DNA of 20,003 nucleotides, taken from Saccoglossus kowalevskii (lineage: Eukaryota > Hemichordata > Enteropneusta > Harrimaniidae). The stretch spans positions 29,061-49,063 of the forward strand of contig NW_003154738.1 in NCBI RefSeq assembly GCF_000003605.2, read 5' to 3'. A model generated the notes under the pieces. The model saw only the letters and a program-made list of their open reading frames with translations, ran no database searches and was not told where the DNA came from. This document shows positions 1-20,003 of the stretch, in pieces. The stretch's first letter is position 1; each line of letters opens with the position of its first letter. The position numbers and the translations under genes were made by a program.

Positions 1-5
1 CTTAA

Positions 6-161
6 CAATATAGCTCAGCAGCTGATTGCCTGACTGCAGATCGTTCTGAAAGCATATCATTCTGTTTTTCGTGGACCTTTATCGTCGTTGTCTTATGGTT
101 ACTTTCCCTGGCCGCTATATTAGTTAAGGTACAGAGTACATTGAACTACTCAGAACTATAA
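6..161 (+). CDS. Unassigned C-terminal fragment with one membrane segment
   Basis: An open frame enters after a TAA at 3-5 and ends with TAA at 159-161. It reads ADCLTADRSESISFC followed by a hydrophobic stretch, WTFIVVVLWLLSLAAILVK, and a short polar end, VQSTLNYSEL. The pattern of polar segment, one clean membrane helix with a lysine after it, and a short tail looks like the last exon of a single-pass or tail-anchored membrane protein. A TATAG at 9-13 could be its acceptor. AAG followed by GTACAG at 126-134 could also be a donor, making it an internal exon. I do not recognise the family. AATAAA at 746-751 is a possible polyadenylation signal. Confidence 0.35.
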   Translation, partial: QYSSAADCLTADRSESISFCFSWTFIVVVLWLLSLAAILVKVQSTLNYSEL

Positions 162-324
162 ATACACAGTATACACAACCGGCACGCCGTCATATGTATG
201 TTTTAAACACGTTACGTAATATTGAAAAGACTTGGTAAACGTATTTTCCATATGTACTTTTCCTAATATTTTACAAATATACATTTATAATGGGTGTTGA
301 TTGTTATAGCCACTTATAAACGTA

Positions 325-560
325 GTATAAAGTCAGTCGCGGCGGCACGGGGGCGAAAAAATGTTTTGGGGCGTCGCCCTTCAAGCTGAAACCCTTTGTG
401 ACAGCAAAATTTGCCCCTCAAAATGCAGGAAATGGCGTTTCAGAGTGTCTAGATTTTACATTTATTAAGAGGGAGCATGCCCCCGGATCCCCTACTAAGG
501 TTGGGCCTTCGGCGCAAGGTTTGTAAGCAGACCGCATGCACAATTTCGTGTCGCCTGCAC
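325..560. repeat. GC-rich block, probable dispersed repeat
   Basis: This block is visibly richer in G and C than its AT-rich surroundings. It includes CGGCGGCACGGGGGCG, a gene-like stretch of C-rich codons, and GGGAGCATGCCCCC, which is close to a palindrome around GCATGC. Its minus-strand frame (418-603) gives cysteine and glycine-rich peptide but no domain I know. The abrupt change in composition suggests an inserted element. The edges are approximate, and family membership cannot be shown from one copy. Confidence 0.4.
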
Positions 561-603
561 TGTAAGTGCATTTATACACGTATAAACAATAAGTCAAATT
601 CAA

Positions 604-1510
604 ACTTTCGAATACAAATGTATATTTAATTGCAAGGTAGAACGTTTAAGGTGCTGTATTAAATCTGTATACCGTTTGTTGGTATTTTGAAATACTTTCC
701 ACGTCTTAAATTTATATTAAAATTGATGTTGGTATATTATGAAAAAATAAACGATCGGAACAGTCAGGTGTTTTTCGATATTGCATAATTCATCAGCGTA
801 GGCGAGTGTATATACGTCTCCAGTGTATACTATTTTTTGTACCCTGGAGGTATTGTTTTGCTTAATTAACTCCTGAACCATACAAATACAAAACTTTCGC
901 TATCTACATACTAGTAAATAGGCAAGGGTGGATCACATTACCCACAGATTCATGGGTATGTCATGATCCGTCATGACGATTCCTTTTCTAATGTTATTTC
1001 GTATTATAGTAACGATATACTGCTTGAGATTTGTACTCAATATAACAAGTTGTTAATATTAATCTGCTGTAAATGTAACGTCAAATCACGCAAGTTATTT
1101 GTGATTGTTTATTTTTCCAATAGCAAATTACATTCATAATAGCCGATTCTACTCAAAGCCAGTTTTTAACGTGTTCCCCCAGTATTTTGAGCCGGCAAGT
1201 AGAAATCTGGTGATTTTGCTGATGATGGCTTAGAAATAATTTACTTTCGCTGATCTGGTATGGTGAGGTATATACGTTGGGTATTGTTATCTTGGTTACA
1301 TTGAAAAGTGAAGTGTCTAATGTATACATGCTGGTTAACACACCTCATCAATTAGTCAAACTCAAATGATTAGTCGATAGACAGTAATTGATGATATAGA
1401 TTTTTCGGTAGTTGTCAAAGTGTGCAAACTTTTAACAGCTGCATATCTACAAGATATGTAATACGGTCAAATACCATGGTTTCTAATACCAGCACGGATC
1501 ATGCACAAGT
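604..1510. other. No gene seen
   Basis: This AT-rich sequence has no long or protein-like frame. A 62-codon minus-strand frame at 1153-1341 has random-looking composition. Apart from the AATAAA at 746-751 I see nothing functional. Confidence 0.6.
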
Positions 1511-1572
1511 TGCCTGTCACATCATTCTCTGATTCAAAATAAGCTACCCATCAGAGAATGATGTGACAGGCA
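1511..1572. repeat. Perfect 23-bp inverted repeat with 16-base loop
   Basis: Positions 1511-1533 are the exact reverse complement of 1550-1572; the left arm begins TGCCTGTCACATCATTCTCT. The loop is 1534-1549. Twenty-three perfect pairs are far beyond chance for this distance. It could be a recent inverted duplication, a small palindromic transposon remnant, or a hairpin RNA. The perfect pairing without bulges is less typical of an animal microRNA precursor. Confidence 0.95.
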
Positions 1573-1759
1573 TTCAGATGTATTATTAGGCGCACAAAAG
1601 GAAGGTTTTCAACAAATTCAGGGCGTTACTTATGGTTTGTTGTTAAACGAAGATAATGAAGATCATCATCATGACCAGCAGAAAGATGAGCAAGAGGTTG
1701 AGACATTTGACAAAGATGAACATTTGAAATTCACGTTGTATTCCACGATTTTCTTATAA
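1562..1759 (+). CDS. Unassigned coding-like frame, possible terminal exon
   Basis: The frame is open from just after a TGA at 1559-1561 to TAA at 1757-1759. It reads SDVLLGAQKEGFQQIQGVTY, then GLLLNEDNED, a His triplet, a charged stretch rich in Asp, Glu, Gln and Lys, and an end of KFTLYSTIFL. The mix of a helical LLGAQKEGF segment, an acidic region and an aliphatic end looks like real protein. There is no ATG at its start, so it would be a last exon; likely acceptors are ACAG at 1566-1569 or TTCAG at 1573-1577. Its upstream exons were not found. ATTAAA at 1921-1926 is a possible polyadenylation signal. It could also be a decayed gene copy. Confidence 0.4.
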   Translation, partial: CDRHSDVLLGAQKEGFQQIQGVTYGLLLNEDNEDHHHDQQKDEQEVETFDKDEHLKFTLYSTIFL

Positions 1760-4700
1760 GCACTCGAGGAAAATTATATTGCCCGATACAGATGAACTCA
1801 GCTATAAACTTCCTTTGGGCATGTGATCCTATATTGATCATGCATGACCACTAATATTCAATGCATTATTCCGTTTAGTTTATATTACCATTTACAGTAA
1901 CCGCTTTCCTTGACCTGAACATTAAAGACTGTCGCTGGAAATCGAAAGCACAACTGATGATTTTTGCAAAGAGCGTCATTATACATTTTCTGGGAAAAAA
2001 TACTAACAGATCATATTGTTGTATCATACACTGAGAATTCTGATTATTTCAAATGAAACAATTCATCTCCTTCAAACAAATTGCCCAGTTGATTTTATCA
2101 TTGGTCATGCCGCCGTCTTCCATCTATACATATACCCCTGTGAAACGTGTAACTATATATTGAAACTTATCAAATAACTCGGGATAGTATTTTTTCCGAG
2201 GTAAATCGACATACAATGGAAATTTATTGATCTAATAAAAACATTAATATCGTAATTGTAGTCAATTTACTGTCAGCCGAAAAAGATTTCTCCTGAAATG
2301 GAAATTAAATTTAATTTACGATCGTGATTTTTCCCGTTTAGTTTTTTTTCAATATCATACTATAATTGGATTTCATGTCACTGTGTGTAAGTGGATATTA
2401 AAATGCTGGTTTCACTTGATCACGGAGACAGACGCGTGCAAATATGAATCTCTATGGCAATATATTATATATTATAGTAATATCGGTTATAAAGAGTACA
2501 TTTCCGACTTTCCATGTCAATTACTTGTTATAACCATCATCTTTATAATAATATGTTTACTGCCTTGCCATTTCTCTTTTCCTTTTTCTTTTTTTTTGTT
2601 ATCATGGCTTGGTTTTATGAATAGACCATTGATACGTATTAGAAGTTCATGCTTATATGCGATGGCTTGTTGGCATCAAAATAAGAATATGACCTTTTGG
2701 AAAATGTAAACTGTTTTTGGACACATTTCGTTAGGATTCTTAAGTTTTTAGCTCCTCAGTACAAAATGGAACCCAAAATACCCGAGGGTTGCACTTTTCT
2801 TCATTACGCACTACTCCATAGCGCAAAATACAAATTTCCCTGATGATTTAACCCCTCTGTGTGATATTCACGTTTGAGACAGACTTGTTAACACAGACAA
2901 CCCTGGTATATCGTTTATTTTAACAGCGATACATGATTAAAACATGTCTTCGGTCAATCAGAACAACGAATTCGAGCAATTGACACGTACCCAAATATAA
3001 TGACATCGGTTGTATAATTCACGCTGATTTAACCATGAATTCTGTTTTGTTTAGTAAATTAGTTATAAGGTTAATTTCCTTATCTAAGACTCCTGATGTG
3101 TCAAGGTAAACGTTACAACAGTAGCTCCGTGCACTTAACACATAAACAGTTGATAATGACAAGGATGGCTTTTTAAATCTTACCGAATTGTTGCCAAATA
3201 TAACGCGCTTATCCTCGACTCAATAATTATCTTCACTCATAGTGTGACGTCACATACTGCCGACATTTTATTTATTGTACGAGCTTAAAGAAAGTTGCTT
3301 GTACTTTTCATTGCTATATACAGTCCGACAACTACGCATTATGATTAGTATGGCCTTTGTTGTAGTGCTGCATTTAAAAAATCGTTTGAAATTGAACAAG
3401 TCACGAACGGCCAGAATCGGCACACAGCTACGCGTGAAATAGAAAACCATCGCGTCAACGTAGTTAGCATACGAGGCGCGCTCAATGATTTTATGTTATT
3501 TAAGCAGTAGTTATTTAACCACTACACCGATTCACAGTGGAAATATGCATGTTATTATTACATAACCCCAAGACATTTTCCTAAGTTTGACGTAAACAGA
3601 CACTTTATTACCGACAGAGTCGCATCAAATCTTGCCTACAGCTCCGATCACGACTAAACTTCAGCGGTAATCACTCATGTCTGACGTCAACCTAAGATCG
3701 TGGGGATTATACTGCGGAAACCACTAAACTGAGTAATTCAGTCGTTGAGTCGTACCCACTGCGCAACTGTTAGTCCTGATAAATCGATTGTGTATTACGC
3801 AATTAATAACTAGCTTTCATCAAACGTTTGAAACGCATAGACGTCTCATAAAAAGTTTCAGCCAAAGTTTTCATGAGAAATCATCTCGAGTTGTGGAGTA
3901 TCGTTGATGTTAAATTCCCAAAGTATGTGTTTGAACTGAAGACGGTCAGGCATACAAGTGTTTGGGCACTACTTGTAACGCAAAATACACTAAATTCGCC
4001 TTGACGATAATTTGAAATCTTTTATAGTCATATTTGCCTTACCAAAATCCATTGTTGGCTAATCGTACGTACGTGGTGCCCTTAGTTCGGAAAATAGCGC
4101 CCTCATGTGCCTATAAAATCGTCGGGTCCTAACTCAAGTTCGCTACAGAGAAATTTTGTAGATTGTTGTAAGTGAGTATTACTAAAGACACTTTTAAATT
4201 ATCTTTTTGTCTATTTGTGTCAGTCATGCTTTCCTTACAATAATCCAATGTTGAGCATTGAATTAAACTCAGACCATACCCATGTGGTGGGTGATCTGTC
4301 ATAGTTTTTGCAAACAGTGGCCTCCTAAATTAGGCAATAGGAGTACATTCAATCTGTGAATGGGATGTAATGGGTTCGGAAAATATATATACAAAATGTT
4401 TATACTAAAAACTAGAAACTGATATTTGACACTTTAACTAAAAGTAACACTGATATCCCCAAAAGACCTAATAGAAATCCCAAAAGAGCCAGTTTGTAAA
4501 ATAAAAGGAACAAGATTCTCAACTGCGAAAATTTCGAATGGAAACTCTAATTCTTGAAAAAATAAAACGAAATTCGCGCCTGCGAGGTAGTCATCCAACT
4601 ACATAGTTGCTTTCTCTCTCTCTCACACTTGCACTATGTTTTACCCACATGGATCAACTAAAGAATCATGCCCAGCGACTAGCAGTCTGTTCAAACCCTG

Positions 4701-4955
4701 ATAAATAATGGCTAATGAAGACATTCGGCATCTACCACAATCCGGGGGCTAGATCATGATCAATCAACACTGCAGACTGGATTACCAGGAAGTTAGAAAA
4801 TCCCCTGATGTAACGTGTTCGGGAATACTAACTGTACAGGGTTATGTCTTCACAGAGCAGAAACTCCTTCTGATCATTGCTATGCACAATCTGTGGGAGC
4901 AATGATTGGAGTTGCATCACGTCTTACTCTTTGATTCTCCAAGAAATCGAGCTCA
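1760..4955. other. No gene seen
   Basis: I see no convincing exon on either strand. A 108-codon plus-strand frame at 2383-2709 is driven by T-rich sequence. A plus frame near 2680-2840 gives some protein-like peptide (FLAPQYKMEPKIPEGC) but has no support. A short TCTC run lies near 4613-4624. A weak 9-bp hairpin lies at 4873-4906. Confidence 0.5.
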
Positions 4956-4980
4956 GATTAGATTAGATTAGATTAGATTA
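4956..4980. repeat. Pentanucleotide tandem repeat, five copies
   Basis: GATTA is repeated five times without interruption. It lies a few hundred bases from the reverse-transcriptase-like fragment and could sit near an element boundary, but that is only inference. Confidence 0.95.
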
Positions 4981-5340
4981 ATGCTTCAATCTGGCAGCAT
5001 CCCCTGTATGTTTATTAAAGTTTCACTTAGTGTCGTGCCCACTCCCCTCACCTTTCTGGTTCATGAAGTTGTTTTGTGTCATAGTCGGAGTTGATGAGTT
5101 CTATGCTCCCCACATTAGTTTGGTCAAGTCCGGCCATCACCTGAGGGATGCGCCAGGTCTATGCTATCAGTTTCTTCAATGGCAACCCGCACTACCAGGC
5201 TTATAGTCATAACAAGAGAGCTGTTCGAGGTACTGGGCCTTGGGTGACATCATTCCCATAAAACTCATTGTTCTGCATTGTGTGATTGTATTGTTGAAAA
5301 CCTGATTTAGTATGAAACCTAATTCAGAATCTTGATTGTC

Positions 5341-5749
5341 AACCAGTCACCACAACGTGACTGCCACTGGGCGTGGATCAATGGCTGCAAGGGTAAATTG
5401 ACACACGCAGATAAGCGTTCTCGAGGTCTATGATTGAGGGCATCTCCATCAAGTCTCTTACGTCCTGCAGTATTTGGTCTACCCATACCACATATTTTGA
5501 GATCGTTAACACTGGTGAAGATGGCAATAGAGCCTTGATCGGTTGGAGTGTTTTACTACTGAACATTCTCAGTTGCCATAGAAAGCAGTGAGGTTTGTTA
5601 CCAAAGGAAGTTAGAGATTGGGAACCACCCATATTTATGATACCACCCATCCCCCAAAAAATCACATCTACCGACACTTCAAATGTGCTGAAATGGTGTT
5701 TGTGTTTGGGATCAGAATTCAACCACATCCTCCTAAATGTTGTTGTCAC
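5341..5749 (-). mobile_element. Degraded retrotransposon fragment, reverse-transcriptase-like
   Basis: A minus-strand frame of 123 codons (5378-5749) ends with MPSIIDLENAYLRVSIYP. This resembles motif A of reverse transcriptases from DIRS and Ty3/gypsy-type retrotransposons, where the pattern is S-x-D-L-x-x-A-Y with V-x-I-x-P following. The preceding ILQDVRDL fits the helix before that motif. Past the stop at 5378, another frame continues with PLQPLIHAQWQSRC, which loosely fits the downstream pol region of such elements. The catalytic core beyond motif A is not found intact, and there are frameshifts and stops. I see no terminal repeats. Only one motif supports this, so it could be coincidence. 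Confidence 0.4.
5548..5591 (+). repeat. Direct repeat, copy 1 of 44 bases
   Basis: This copy shares 41 of 44 bases with 5835-5878, including an unbroken run starting ATTCTCAGTTGCCATAGAAA. It lies inside the reverse-transcriptase-like frame. Confidence 0.95.
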
Positions 5750-5834
5750 TAGTCATGCCCACATACCTTTGATGGCAGCCTGATCTAGTGCTGCGATTGC
5801 CGCTCCACAAGACTGTTTTGATTTACCATACTGA

Positions 5835-5878
5835 GTGTTTGACTAATGAATATTCTCAGTTGCCATAGAAAGCAGTGA
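5835..5878 (+). repeat. Direct repeat, copy 2 of 44 bases
   Basis: This is the second copy, 287 bases downstream of the first, with three mismatches. It lies outside the open frame. The pair may mark a partial duplication within a decayed element. Confidence 0.95.
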
Positions 5879-8440
5879 CTTCTGGTGGCAATCTGCTTCG
5901 GCAATTATCACATTTCTATGCTGTTTGTGACGTGGAATACATGGACCACCTTATATAACTCTCTTGTATCTTTCAGTATCTAAAGTGCTCGAGCTCGTTT
6001 TCTTAGACCTATTGAACGAAGATTTGTGCTTTTAAATACTAACAATAACCGCTCAAAATTGAGATTCCAGCCAAATGTACCATACCCTCTAGGCAATCAT
6101 TTCAAGGCAAAAGAGAAATACGTTTCTGCCCTGGACAGGCGGGAAACTTTCTAGTCTCCGTCTAAATTCGGCATCTTTACTACTTTTGAACTTCAAAATG
6201 TTTGTTCATCCTTTTTGTGGTCGTAATACTTTCCACCAGGTACTCATCGAACTGGGCCCCTTAGCCGAACGATTTTATGTTTGTTAACAAATTTATCTTC
6301 TTCAGTATCGTGTGTGTTTTTGATACTAGTAACATTAAGATTCTGAGAGTGTTTTTCTAACAAATAATATTCTTCGGAAACGAGCATGAGTTAGAATGTT
6401 TGGTAAAGAGAACTCTTTAACTTTGTCATGGTAGTACACTATGGTGAAAAATCACAAATACTGTCATCGTTAGTTATCCGAGACAACCCCCGAGCTCTTG
6501 CATACCATCTGTCCTTAGATAATTTTGATGTGAGTTCAACATCAAACTACTACAACTCATGTTGATTTGACATACGCCTTACTATCTGATTGATTGGGTT
6601 TCCTACTTTTCGTTTCAGGACAGCTAAAGTTTATAGTTACGTGACATCCATCCGATAAATCAAGCCTCATGCGACTGAACGGCTGAAAACTCAATTCATT
6701 GGTTTCTATAGTGTATAAAATAAAACAACTATTAGTTTGATTTCAGCTAATTACAAAAGTGTGTATTATAGGCGTAGTTTAGATTTTGCCATGGATACCA
6801 TATAATGCAATTTGAAGTTTGAGTGTGTTGGTAAACATACTGTGGATTCGAGCATCAAGTCAACACATATAAGGCTTATACCCATCCAAGACTGAAGTAG
6901 GTGACATAATTTCCCGAGCCAATAGAACAGCAATAGACGTCGCTGGTTTGTGAATGTATGTATGTGAATATATATGAATGCGTGATGTCGCGTATGGTTC
7001 AAAGCTTGGAACGTACTTATAGTACGCCACTCAAACGTGATCTCCAATGAGTGTATATCCGTTTAAAGACAAAGCTGGTATCAGTTATGAGTTATGGTTA
7101 AATCTCCTGTCATATGTCGTATATTCGTTATGTCGCTATAAATATATACAATGACTTAATTTAACTAAATATATTTAGTCGTTATATGCAGTGTTAAACA
7201 TTCCAATAACATACGACGACAGTATTCCCAAAAGAGCAAATGTTCATACATCATTGCAACTTCAATGGAATCTTTGTTGTATGTATATAGGGCTGTGTTT
7301 GACTAAATTGCGCCCTCTAATTTAAAGGTCAAAATTGGGTATCGTAAAAAAGAATTAGGGCAAAAGGCATTACAACACATACACGCCGTCAAATGTGATT
7401 TCTGCAATTATAGTATGATATATACTATAATTGTTGTGCACAACAATATAGTTATGATACTCACATGATAGTCAAACACATAGATAATTATCCTATATTA
7501 TCTATTTTATGTACTATTCATTATATTGTCTCTCGAAATATTCATAATGGTCGAATCCGGTTGAATACATTATTTCTGTCAAGCAAAATGCATTTTAATA
7601 AGCCGCGGAAAATTGACAGTATGCCAAAGTGGAATCCCCCTACAATCTTCACAGGAGTAATGTGCGGCGTACAGCACCAATAACACCTTACAAAGGCTGT
7701 GTTTTTAATAAGAACCAGCGTGTTATGTAGCAGGTAACACACGTAGAGATGAATATGTTCATTCATGAAGTTCATCATTTTTTATCTCACTGATCTGAAG
7801 ATGTCTTGTATTTCATTGTTGCGTCATTTGACGATCAATTATCTGTATGTCACTTATCTCTACATTTTTTTCACGTCATATTCTCAAACTGCAATTTTAA
7901 TTTTGTTTGAATGAACAGTTGGGCATGTCATGGAGCATATAGTATTACATTGTTGGAGATGAGTTCTTAATAAATATTATGAATAGAAATCATCAGATTG
8001 GGACTACTTTGATGACAATTTTATGAAAACTGTAATAATATTGTCATCTTCTAGAAACGTGAGCAATGCAATAACAAAGTAACATATTAAATATTCAGTA
8101 TCTCATAGCAACTGACTCGTAGCGATACTAATACGGGCACGAACCGTTGCGTCGTACTGTCTGACTAATACGTAGAAGACGTTTTGAAGATGGAGAATTG
8201 ACTTACATATATTAAGAAATAATATCATAAATATTGTATGGGAATATTTTATAATTTACCTGATGTCTTATATCATTAATACAAATGTACAGTCAACTGG
8301 ACTTACAATATATATCAAGGCCAAACTATGGGGGTTATAGTGGCAACTGAATAATTGATATGAGATATTCAGTCGAATTGATGAAGCCGGTGGAACAAAA
8401 AAATATTTTGAGCATGAACAAACTGGTTGTGTTATTTATA
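5879..8440. other. No gene seen
   Basis: This is AT-rich sequence beyond the receptor gene's 3' end. Short frames at 6766-7047 (minus), 7465-7683 (plus) and 7542-7778 (minus) lack domains or exon-like splice sites I can defend. The palindromes at 7406-7447 are the only structure that stands out. Confidence 0.5.
7406..7447. repeat. Two adjacent palindromes
   Basis: An 11-bp stem with a 5-base loop (7406-7432, arms beginning AATTATAGTAT) overlaps by three bases a perfect 18-base palindrome, ATTGTTGTGCACAACAAT, at 7430-7447. The second is centred on GTGCAC. The pair may form a hairpin or cruciform, or bind a dimeric factor. Confidence 0.85.
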
Positions 8441-8445
8441 CATAT

Positions 8446-8451
8446 TTTATT
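8446..8451 (-). promoter_or_regulatory. Candidate polyadenylation signal for the receptor gene
   Basis: AATAAA on the minus strand lies about 350 bases past the proposed stop, and an ATTAAA variant lies at 8532-8537. Either would end the 3' untranslated region. The base composition here is so AT-rich that chance matches are expected. Confidence 0.35.
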
Positions 8452-8797
8452 ATTGCACTTAACGCAAATATTGTCTCATGTTTCTCTTTTTGAATTTCAA
8501 ATATAATACACGATTTCACTGTAAAATCTCATTTAATATAATCATTTAGTATCTATTGGGTAAATCCTGGATTGGTAACCATCATTGTTGTTCCATTTCT
8601 TAACGATGGATATAAGTCATGTACAACGTCATCCGATATATATAATTCTGGAAATATAATAAATTGGGTTTTAGAAATATTTTAGTTGTTAACAGTATGT
8701 TGGTTAACCTTGTTTTTTGTGACTCTGTGTTGTAAATAGGTAGGGTATTTAGAGAGAATTAATCTTACCAAAACTAACTAGTAACCATATGAATACG

Positions 8798-19594
<10,797 letters not shown>

Positions 19595-20003
19595 CTGTTG
19601 GAAAATATGAAAAATAAAATAACATTTCAATGTGTCCACAGGCCTGCATGAGGTTTTGTTGTCACCGTTTTTCAATGAATATATATAGGTTATACATATA
19701 AAGACCAGTGGTATTTTTTTGACGTTTATAATACATTATTATTCATCTGTCACCGTAACGCCATAAGTTACAGCGTGCCGTAATTTTACGGTATTTTACG
19801 GGGTCTTTTCATCCTACCATAATATGAAATTCAACGCGCGCAAGTGTTCTCTAATAATAAAAACAAACATGGCTGCTACCAGGGTTTGACCGAATTCCGC
19901 AGAATAAAGAATTTGATTTGATTCTGTTCTAAACTTTTTGGATTTCGGCATTCCCATGATGTATTCTTAGAAGTAAAAGATGTATAATAATAAGGTTATT
20001 ACG
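19595..20003. other. Intron sequence upstream of first visible exon
   Basis: No further receptor exon is visible. ATTTTACGG occurs twice in tandem near 19783-19801, next to its inverse CCGTAA, but it is too short to interpret. Confidence 0.6.

Noticed and set aside
2383-2709. Plus-strand frame of 108 codons with hydrophobic stretches.
   Set aside because: The hydrophobicity comes from T-rich sequence; there is no domain or splice context.
4873-4906. Nine-bp hairpin with ATCATTGCT and AGCAATGAT arms.
   Set aside because: Too short and isolated to separate from chance.
6766-7047. Minus-strand frame of 93 codons.
   Set aside because: No family resemblance and no defensible splice sites; chance in AT-rich DNA is likely.

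Overview
This window looks like nuclear DNA from an invertebrate animal. It is AT-rich, has short tandem repeats and a probable degraded retroelement, and is dominated by one intron-rich gene with GT-AG introns of about 100 to 1400 bases. I cannot name the species. A marine deuterostome or other non-vertebrate metazoan is my best guess, and it is only inference.

The minus strand from 19594 down to 8798 holds most of a metabotropic GABA-B receptor gene of the subunit 2 (GABBR2) type. I resolved 19 exons by hand from splice sites and continuous reading phase. Together they give 894 residues: most of the Venus-flytrap ligand domain, the seven-helix class C GPCR domain, a coiled coil and a long acidic cytoplasmic tail. 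About the first 100 residues, with the signal peptide, lie beyond the right edge. Two residues that contact GABA in subunit 1 are replaced as they are in subunit 2. The product is therefore expected to be the G-protein-coupling partner of a heterodimer rather than the GABA-binding subunit. The last three coding exons (9630-9741, 9019-9365, 8798-8826) were found only from phase-matched splice sites and encode a tail I do not recognise.

The left part (1-8400) has no gene I can name. It holds a short membrane-segment reading frame at the extreme left (6-161, plus strand), a protein-like reading frame ending at 1759 (plus strand) next to a perfect 23-bp inverted repeat, a GC-rich block near 325-560 that looks like a dispersed repeat, and a decayed reverse-transcriptase-like fragment (5341-5749, minus strand) with a 44-base direct repeat beside it. 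The rest of 1760-4950 and 5880-8440 shows no convincing coding signal.

I found no sign of a bacterial, CRISPR or viral system. The most useful observations are the resolved receptor gene, its novel tail with a possible short isoform, a 112-base tetranucleotide repeat abutting a splice acceptor, and the two unassigned plus-strand coding-like fragments.
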